Source: Defluviicoccus vanus
GTDB lineage: Bacteria; Pseudomonadota; Alphaproteobacteria; Rhodospirillales; Defluviicoccaceae
Reading direction: 5' to 3'
DNA: 10,504 nucleotides
Assembly (NCBI RefSeq): GCF_014672695.1
Contig: NZ_CP053923.1
Span: forward strand, 2,360,851 to 2,371,354
The position numbers and the translations under genes were made by a program. Shown in pieces: positions 6,287 through 10,504 of this stretch. Numbering within the stretch: the stretch's first letter is position 1; every line of letters begins with the position of its first letter. Below the pieces are notes generated by a model that had not been told where the DNA came from, ran no database searches, and was given only the letters and a program-made list of their open reading frames with translations.

Positions 6287-7663
6287 TCAGTAGGCGTACT
6301 CGCGAAAGACCGGATCGACCGAGCCGTCCCAGCGGCGGCGGAAGGCGCAGAGCAGGTCTTCCGCCGGGGTGAAGTTGGCCTCGGCGATCTGGAACAGTGG
6401 TGCCAGGAACATGGTCTCGTCGCGGCCGAGCTTGTCCTCGATGTGGCGGCGGCATAGTCCCTGGTGGGAAATTCGCAGCGCTTCCAGCGCCAGATCGCGC
6501 ACGGTGCGATTGCGGAAGGGCGTCCCCAGGGCATGGGTGGGCACATCGGCGCGCATCGTCGCCCGCTCTTCCTCTGTCCAGTCCTTGACCAGGTCCCAGG
6601 CGGCGTCGCGCGCCACCCTATCGTAGAGCAGGCCGACCCAGAAGGCGGGCAATGCGCACAGCCGGTTCCACGGGCCACCATCGGCGCCGCGCATTTCGAG
6701 AAAACGCTTCAGGCGAACTTCGAGAAAGGCGGTGGTGAGATGATCGGCCCAGTCGGTCATCGTCGGGTAGACGCCGACCAAACCCGGCAGCCGGCCGGCC
6801 ATGAAGGCGCGGAAGGACTGACCGGAGACATCAATGTAGCGGCCATCGCGCTTGATTAAATACATCGGCACGTCGAGCATGTAATCGACATAGCGCTCGA
6901 AACCGAACCCCTCATCGAAGACGAAGGGAGCGACGCCGCAGCGGTCAGGGTCGGTATCGGTCCAGATGTGGCTGCGATACGACAGATAGCCGGTGGGTTT
7001 GCCTTCGCGGAAGGGCGAATTGGCGAACAGGGCGGTGGCGATCGGCTGCAGGGCGAGACCGATACGGAACATCCGTACCATCGATGCTTCACTGTCGAAG
7101 TCGAGGTTCACCTGCACGGTGCAGGTGGCTTGCATCATGTGCAGACCCAAGCTGCCCTTCTTCGGCATGTAATTGCGCATGATGTCGTAACGTGCCTTCG
7201 GCATCCATGGCAGATCCGCCAAGGGCCACTTCGGCTGATAGCCGATGCCGAGGAAACCGAGATTGAGTTCGGCGCCGATTTCCTTCACTTGCCGCAGGTG
7301 ACGGCCGATCTCGGCGCAGGTTTGATGCACATTCTTCAATGGCGCGCCAGAGAGTTCGAGCTGACCAGCCGGTTCGAGCGTGATCGAACCGCCACGCGAG
7401 TCGGTCAAGGCGATGATATTGCCGTCCTCCAATACCGGCTGCCAGCCAAAGCGCACCAGACCTTCGAGGACGGCGCGAATGCTGCGATCGCCCTCATAGG
7501 GTAGCGGCCGGTAGTCGTCGAGGCGGTAGGCGAGCTTTTCGTGTTCGGTACCGATCCGCCAGTCGCTGGCGGGCTTGCAGCCGGCTTCCAGATAGGCGAC
7601 CAGCGCCTGTTTCTCTACCGCCGGCATCTCGCCCGCAGTGCCCAGGTCTTGTGGCGATGACAT
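6287..7663 (-). CDS. gshA: Glutamate-cysteine ligase, plant/alphaproteobacterial type
   Basis: A 458-residue ligase that makes gamma-glutamylcysteine from glutamate, cysteine and ATP, the first and limiting step of glutathione synthesis in the cytoplasm. Family landmarks are IGTEHEK (37-43), TLEPAGQLELSGAP (95-108), VHQTC (112-116), MPKKGSLGLHMM (166-177), CTVQVNLDFDSE (181-192), ALQPIATALFANSPFREGKP (204-223), FLEMRGADGGPW (321-332) and the C-terminal WDGSVDPVFREYAY. They place it in the class shared by alphaproteobacteria and plants, not the enterobacterial GshA class. The frame is open upstream to 7723, but the ATG at 7661-7663 is preferred because GAAGGAG lies 10 nt before it and the stop of rsmE lies just 2 nt upstream. 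It is the second gene of an rsmE-gshA operon and converges on tldD. Confidence 0.94.
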   Translation of the reverse strand: MSSPQDLGTAGEMPAVEKQALVAYLEAGCKPASDWRIGTEHEKLAYRLDDYRPLPYEGDRSIRAVLEGLVRFGWQPVLEDGNIIALTDSRGGSITLEPAGQLELSGAPLKNVHQTCAEIGRHLRQVKEIGAELNLGFLGIGYQPKWPLADLPWMPKARYDIMRNYMPKKGSLGLHMMQATCTVQVNLDFDSEASMVRMFRIGLALQPIATALFANSPFREGKPTGYLSYRSHIWTDTDPDRCGVAPFVFDEGFGFERYVDYMLDVPMYLIKRDGRYIDVSGQSFRAFMAGRLPGLVGVYPTMTDWADHLTTAFLEVRLKRFLEMRGADGGPWNRLCALPAFWVGLLYDRVARDAAWDLVKDWTEEERATMRADVPTHALGTPFRNRTVRDLALEALRISHQGLCRRHIEDKLGRDETMFLAPLFQIAEANFTPAEDLLCAFRRRWDGSVDPVFREYAY

Positions 7664-7665
7664 GC

Positions 7666-8451
7666 TTAACGCACTCCTTCGGCCGCCTGACCGGCCCAAC
7701 CGCCTGCCAGTGCCTGCCAGCAACTGAGAGCCGCAATGGCGGCAGTTTCCGCGCGGAGGACGAGCGGTCCGAGCGAAACGGCGGTAACAAAGGGCAGTGC
7801 CACCAGTTCGTCAAGCTCCGCGGTGGCGAGCCCGCCTTCCGGTCCGATCACGATCCCCGGTGCCAGGTCCGCCGCCACGTCCGTTTCGGTGCCGCGCGCA
7901 CCCAAGCATGTGGCTTGCAACTCGCGAAAGGGAATGCCTGTGTTGCCGGGCGTCATCACCAGCAGCCGCCGCTCTGGCGGCCAGGCGGCGGCGATGCCTG
8001 CCAGCGGTGCGGGCGGCAGCACCGGAGGTATTGTCAGACGGCCGCATTGTTCGGCCGCTTCGAGCGCAATCGCCCGCAGCCGAGCCGAGTTGGTGGAGTG
8101 GGCACCGGTGTGCCGGGTGATGATCGGCAGCAGCCGCTCGACTCCCAGTTCCGTTGCCTTCTGCACCACCAGGTCGGTGCAGTCGCGCTTCAGCAGAGCG
8201 AAGAGGAGCCACGGCCCCGGTTCGGTTTGTTGTGGCCGCAGACAGCTCTCCAGCCGCAGGGTACAGGTTTTCTTCGCCCGCTCGCTCAGGCAGGCGCGCC
8301 ACTCGCCGTCGTTGCCGTTGAAGACGCTCACCTCGCCGCCAACGGCAATCCGCATGACATCGACCAGGTAATGTGCCTGACCGCCGGTGATCTCGATCGC
8401 CGCGCCGGACGCAAGGAATGGCTGATCGATGAAGAGGCGAACCCGTGGCAT
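7666..8451 (-). CDS. rsmE: 16S rRNA (uracil(1498)-N3)-methyltransferase
   Basis: A 261-residue SPOUT-class (trefoil-knot) RNA methyltransferase that methylates N3 of U1498 in helix 44 of 16S rRNA, using SAM, on the assembled 30S subunit. The N-terminal part is PUA-like (about 1-70, with GGQAHYLVDVMRIAVGGEV at 23-41). The catalytic domain carries LLFALLKRDCTDLVVQKATELGV (82-104), IGPEGGL (202-208) and SLGPLVLRAETAAIAAL (226-242), the knot that holds SAM. The usual LG-x-RILR-x-ETA signature has Leu (L230) where Arg is common. The frame is open upstream to 8604, but homology starts at MPRVRLFI, so the ATG at 8449-8451 is chosen; its ribosome-binding site is weak. It is divergent from ubiA and only 2 nt from gshA. 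Confidence 0.94.
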   Translation of the reverse strand: MPRVRLFIDQPFLASGAAIEITGGQAHYLVDVMRIAVGGEVSVFNGNDGEWRACLSERAKKTCTLRLESCLRPQQTEPGPWLLFALLKRDCTDLVVQKATELGVERLLPIITRHTGAHSTNSARLRAIALEAAEQCGRLTIPPVLPPAPLAGIAAAWPPERRLLVMTPGNTGIPFRELQATCLGARGTETDVAADLAPGIVIGPEGGLATAELDELVALPFVTAVSLGPLVLRAETAAIAALSCWQALAGGWAGQAAEGVR

Positions 8452-8576
8452 CTGCCCGCACCGTTTGAAGGTTTGACCAGAGTACGCGGCGTGAATTTCG
8501 CCTACCAGCTTGGCATTTGGCCTATTCTGCTGGCGATGGTGAGATGGTCTGGGGCGAGACGGCCAATGAGGGAGCG
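8452..8576. promoter_or_regulatory. Divergent rsmE/ubiA promoter region
   Basis: This 125-bp stretch separates the divergent rsmE and ubiA starts and must hold promoters for both operons. TTGACC at 8473-8478 is a possible -35 for ubiA without a good -10 partner. A small interrupted palindrome GGCG-N7-CGCC spans 8488-8502 near the middle and might be an operator, but it matches no site I can name. GAGG at 8568-8571 is the ubiA ribosome-binding site, 5 nt before its ATG. Confidence 0.35.
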
Positions 8577-9497
8577 ATGGAGAACGACGCGGTGATCGGA
8601 GCAAGCGACATTCGCCGTGGCGACTGGGTCGACCGACTGGTGCCGGCCAGGGTGCGACCCTTTCTCCGCCTGGCGCGGCTCGATCGTCCCATTGGCATCT
8701 GGTTGTTGCTGCTGCCGTGCTGGTGGAGCATCGCGCTCGCCTCGCCCGGCTTGCCCGACCCTTGGCTGCTGTTGCTTTTTGCCCTTGGCGCGACGTTAAT
8801 GCGCGCCGCCGGCTGTACCTACAACGATCTCGCTGACCGCGACTTCGACGCCAAGGTGGCGCGAACGGCGACCCGGCCGCTGCCGAGTGGCACGGTGACG
8901 CCGCGGGCCGCCAAGATCTTCATGCTTGCCCTTTGTTTCGCCGCCCTCGCCATACTACTGCAGTTCAATTGGTTCGCCGTCGGCCTTGGTGCTGCCTCGC
9001 TCCTCGTCGTCGCCATTTACCCCTTCGGCAAGCGCTTCACCCACTGGCCGCAGGCCATCCTCGGTCTGGCGTTCAACTGGGGCGCCTTGCTCGGCTGGGC
9101 GGCGGTGCGGGGTGAACTGGCGCTGCCGGCGGTACTGCTCTACCTCGGCGGGCTGTTCTGGACCCTCGGCTATGACACCATTTACGCGCACCAGGACAAG
9201 GAGGACGACATTCTGATCGGAGTGAAGTCGACGGCGCTGCGCCTCGGCACCGCCTCGCGTCGCTCTATCCTCGCCTTCTATGCCGTTGCCTGGAGCGCCA
9301 TGGTCGCCGCCGGCCTCAGCGCCGGTTTGTCCTGGCTGTACGTGCTGCTGCTGTCGCCGGTTCTCGCCCACTTCGCTTGGCAGGCGCAACGGGTGAACTT
9401 CGACGATGCCGGCGACTGTCTGGCCAAATTCAAATCCAACCAGGTGGCGGGCCTCGCCATCTTCGGTGCCACCGTCTTGGCGCGGGTGGCTGGGTGA
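8577..9497 (+). CDS. ubiA: 4-hydroxybenzoate polyprenyltransferase
   Basis: A 306-residue integral membrane prenyltransferase that attaches the polyprenyl chain to 4-hydroxybenzoate in ubiquinone synthesis. LARLDRPIGIWLLLLPCWWS (32-51) is the family's N-terminal signature. The first Asp-rich motif NDLADRDFD (83-91) with the following RPLPSG (100-105), and the second, YDTIYAHQDKEDD (199-211), bind the Mg-diphosphate of the donor. About eight or nine hydrophobic segments are visible between 40 and 305. ATG 8577 is preferred: it has GAGG 5 nt upstream and the family region begins soon after. ATG 8544 and TTG 8517 in the same frame would add 11 or 20 uncharacteristic residues. It is divergent from rsmE; its TGA overlaps the start of the downstream methyltransferase gene, and a UbiD-family gene follows. 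Confidence 0.95.
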   Translation: MENDAVIGASDIRRGDWVDRLVPARVRPFLRLARLDRPIGIWLLLLPCWWSIALASPGLPDPWLLLLFALGATLMRAAGCTYNDLADRDFDAKVARTATRPLPSGTVTPRAAKIFMLALCFAALAILLQFNWFAVGLGAASLLVVAIYPFGKRFTHWPQAILGLAFNWGALLGWAAVRGELALPAVLLYLGGLFWTLGYDTIYAHQDKEDDILIGVKSTALRLGTASRRSILAFYAVAWSAMVAAGLSAGLSWLYVLLLSPVLAHFAWQAQRVNFDDAGDCLAKFKSNQVAGLAIFGATVLARVAG

Positions 9498-9546
9498 CGG
9501 ATGACCCGACGACGAGTCACCGAGTGACGGATAGCCCAGCGACGGA
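9494..9546 (+). repeat. Imperfect 30-bp tandem repeat at the methyltransferase start
   Basis: Two adjacent units begin at 9494 and 9524, each opening with GTGACGGAT. Over the first 23 bases, 19 are identical (GTGACGGAT, CCC, CGACG and TC are shared); the last 7 bases of each unit have diverged. The unit length of 30 keeps the reading frame, so both copies start with an in-frame GTG. A further ACGGAT follows at 9542. The encoded text reads VTDDPTTSHR then VTDSPATDPG. Confidence 0.75.
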
Positions 9547-10192
9547 TCCTGGCACCGATTTCGCCCCCTTCATCCTCGCCAACACCGAGATCGTCGCCCC
9601 GCCGCTGGTTCCGGAACTGCGCCTGCGTTTGGCAACCGAGATCGTCCCTATCTGGCAGGCGACGGAGGCGGTGCTTGAACAGTTGAATGTAGCACCGCCC
9701 TACTGGGCGTTCTGCTGGCCGGGCGGTCAGGCGCTTGCCCGCTACCTCCTCGATCACCCGGAACTAATTCAGAGACGGCGCGTCCTTGACTTCGCTGCAG
9801 GTAGCGGCGTCGTCGCCATCGCTGCCGATCGCACCGGCGCCCTGGCCACGGCCAACGACGTGGATGCCATGGCGCTCGCCGCCATCGGCCTGAATGCGCA
9901 GCTCAACGCTGCCACCGTCGAAGCCGACGGCAACGACCTGCTCGCCGGCCCCGCCGACCGCTGGGACCTCATCCTCGCCGGCGATGTCTGCTATGAGCGC
10001 GACATGGCCGAACGCGTCTGGGCGTGGCTGCGCCGGGCGGCGCAAGCCGGGGTGGAGGTTCTCCTCGCCGACCCCGGCCGCAGCTATCTGCCAACGGCCG
10101 GTCTGCAACGGCTGGCCGATTATACCGTGCCCACGTCGCTGGATCTGGAGGATCGGACGCACAAGGAAACGACCATCTGGCGGGTTCTCTGA
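9494..10192 (+). CDS. Class I SAM methyltransferase, ETF-beta lysine methyltransferase-like (METTL20/ETFBKMT family)
   Basis: A 232-residue protein. PPYWAFCWPGGQALARYLLD (around residues 70-89) is the signature before the SAM domain of METTL20-type enzymes. It is followed by motif I VLDFAAGSGVVAIAA, an acidic residue in ATANDVDAMALAAIGLNA, and AGDVCYE, which matches the D-x-x-Y catalytic motif of this lysine methyltransferase family. Such enzymes trimethylate lysines of the electron-transfer flavoprotein beta subunit; other annotations of the same family (PrmA-like, nicotinamide N-methyltransferase-like) are less specific. The GTG at 9494 overlaps the ubiA stop as GTGA, suggesting translational coupling. 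A second in-frame GTG at 9524 is an alternative start. The first 20 or so residues (rich in Thr, Asp and Pro) come from a short tandem duplication and are not conserved-looking. The exact substrate is inferred. Confidence 0.82.
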   Translation: MTDDPTTSHRVTDSPATDPGTDFAPFILANTEIVAPPLVPELRLRLATEIVPIWQATEAVLEQLNVAPPYWAFCWPGGQALARYLLDHPELIQRRRVLDFAAGSGVVAIAADRTGALATANDVDAMALAAIGLNAQLNAATVEADGNDLLAGPADRWDLILAGDVCYERDMAERVWAWLRRAAQAGVEVLLADPGRSYLPTAGLQRLADYTVPTSLDLEDRTHKETTIWRVL

Positions 10193-10205
10193 GCCTCCGC
10201 CGTCG

Positions 10206-10243
10206 GCGGTGCCGCGATCAGGTGGTTGATTTCTAGGCACCGC
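10206..10243. promoter_or_regulatory. Inverted repeat between the methyltransferase and ubiD
   Basis: GCGGTGCC (10206-10213) and GGCACCGC (10236-10243) are perfect 8-bp arms; one G-U and one more G-C would extend the stem to 10 bp, with a 22-nt loop. It lies in the 91-nt gap between the methyltransferase stop and the ubiD start. A competing short stem (CCGCC/GGCGG, about 10197-10209) overlaps the left arm. There is no T tract after it, so a rho-independent terminator is unlikely; an operator or leader structure for ubiD is possible. Confidence 0.35.
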
Positions 10244-10283
10244 TGCGATTGAGTGTGCCCTCCCGCATTCGGATGGACGCCCC

Positions 10284-10504
10284 ATGGCTTACCGCTCGCT
10301 TCGCGACTTCATGACGCAGCTTGAACGCGACGGGTTACTGGTGCGGGTACGTACCGCCGTCTCGCCGGTGCTGGAAATGACGGAAATCCAGACCCGCCTG
10401 CTCGCCGAAGGCGGCCCGGCGGTGCTGTTTGAGTGCGTCTGCGGTGACGACGGCAGCCGCTATCCGACGCCGGTGCTGGTCAATCTTTTCGGCACCGTGG
10501 AGCG
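10284..10504 (+). CDS. ubiD: UbiD-family decarboxylase (C-terminus cut by window edge)
   Basis: The first 73 codons of a UbiD-family gene run off the right edge. The ATG at 10284 begins MAYRSLRDFMTQLERDG, followed by VSPVLEMTEIQTRLL, GGPAVLFE and PVLVNLFGTVE, the standard N-terminal signature of the family. UbiD uses prenylated FMN to remove the carboxylate of 3-polyprenyl-4-hydroxybenzoate, the step after UbiA in ubiquinone synthesis. Its place two genes downstream of ubiA on the same strand supports that role over the aromatic-acid decarboxylases of the same family, though the substrate-defining part is not visible. The ribosome-binding site is weak. The 91-nt gap upstream contains an inverted repeat, so it may have its own control. 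Confidence 0.92.
   Translation, partial: MAYRSLRDFMTQLERDGLLVRVRTAVSPVLEMTEIQTRLLAEGGPAVLFECVCGDDGSRYPTPVLVNLFGTVE

Noticed and set aside
7651..8595. 314-codon open frame on the plus strand opposite rsmE
   Set aside because: Its composition follows the rsmE codons read backwards; there are no recognisable domains, and it overlaps the ubiA start.
8452..8604. N-terminal extension of RsmE upstream of 8451
   Set aside because: It would run through the divergent promoter and into the start of ubiA, and RsmE proteins begin at the MPRVRLFI-like strand.
1..10504. Mobile elements, CRISPR, tRNA/rRNA genes, defence or toxin-antitoxin systems
   Set aside because: No repeat-spacer structure, cloverleaf-like segment, transposase or integrase motif, or small gene pair was seen; coding is nearly continuous with conserved housekeeping families.

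Overview
The window is a GC-rich, densely coded bacterial chromosome segment holding seven complete genes and two genes cut by the window edges. The order ubiA / rsmE / plant-type glutamate-cysteine ligase, together with an O-succinylhomoserine sulfhydrylase (metZ) and an ETF-beta lysine methyltransferase relative, points to an alphaproteobacterium, perhaps of the Rhodospirillales. That assignment is inferred from family type and gene order; nothing here fixes a genus. No rRNA, tRNA, CRISPR array, insertion sequence, integrase or phage gene was seen, and base composition shows no obvious break.

Left part, all on the minus strand and read from right to left: a small two-helix membrane protein of the DUF2760 type (3276 to 2662), a complete Hsp70-family ATPase (2523 to 682), and a second, divergent Hsp70-family ATPase (586 to beyond the left edge). 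This looks like one chaperone unit: two non-DnaK Hsp70 paralogs and a membrane-anchored partner. It is the least understood part of the window. Upstream of it, metZ (4606 to 3398, minus) makes homocysteine from O-succinylhomoserine and ends in a strong hairpin that separates it from the chaperone unit.

Middle part: a 236-bp divergent region separates metZ from tldD (4843-6276, plus), the HExxxH metalloprotease subunit. tldD runs convergently, with only 10 bp between stops, into gshA (glutamate-cysteine ligase, minus). gshA follows rsmE (16S rRNA m3U1498 methyltransferase, minus) with a 2-nt gap, so rsmE-gshA is a two-gene operon.

Right part, plus strand and divergent from rsmE: ubiA (4-hydroxybenzoate polyprenyltransferase), a METTL20/ETFBKMT-type lysine methyltransferase whose GTG start overlaps the ubiA stop, and the beginning of a UbiD-family decarboxylase gene. 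UbiA and UbiD act in ubiquinone synthesis. The methyltransferase between them may modify the electron-transfer flavoprotein, which feeds the quinone pool.

Most of the window is ordinary housekeeping metabolism. I found no clearly new system. The items most worth a second look are the Hsp70-Hsp70-DUF2760 unit, the methyltransferase between ubiA and ubiD with its small tandem duplication at the start codon, and several clear intergenic inverted repeats.
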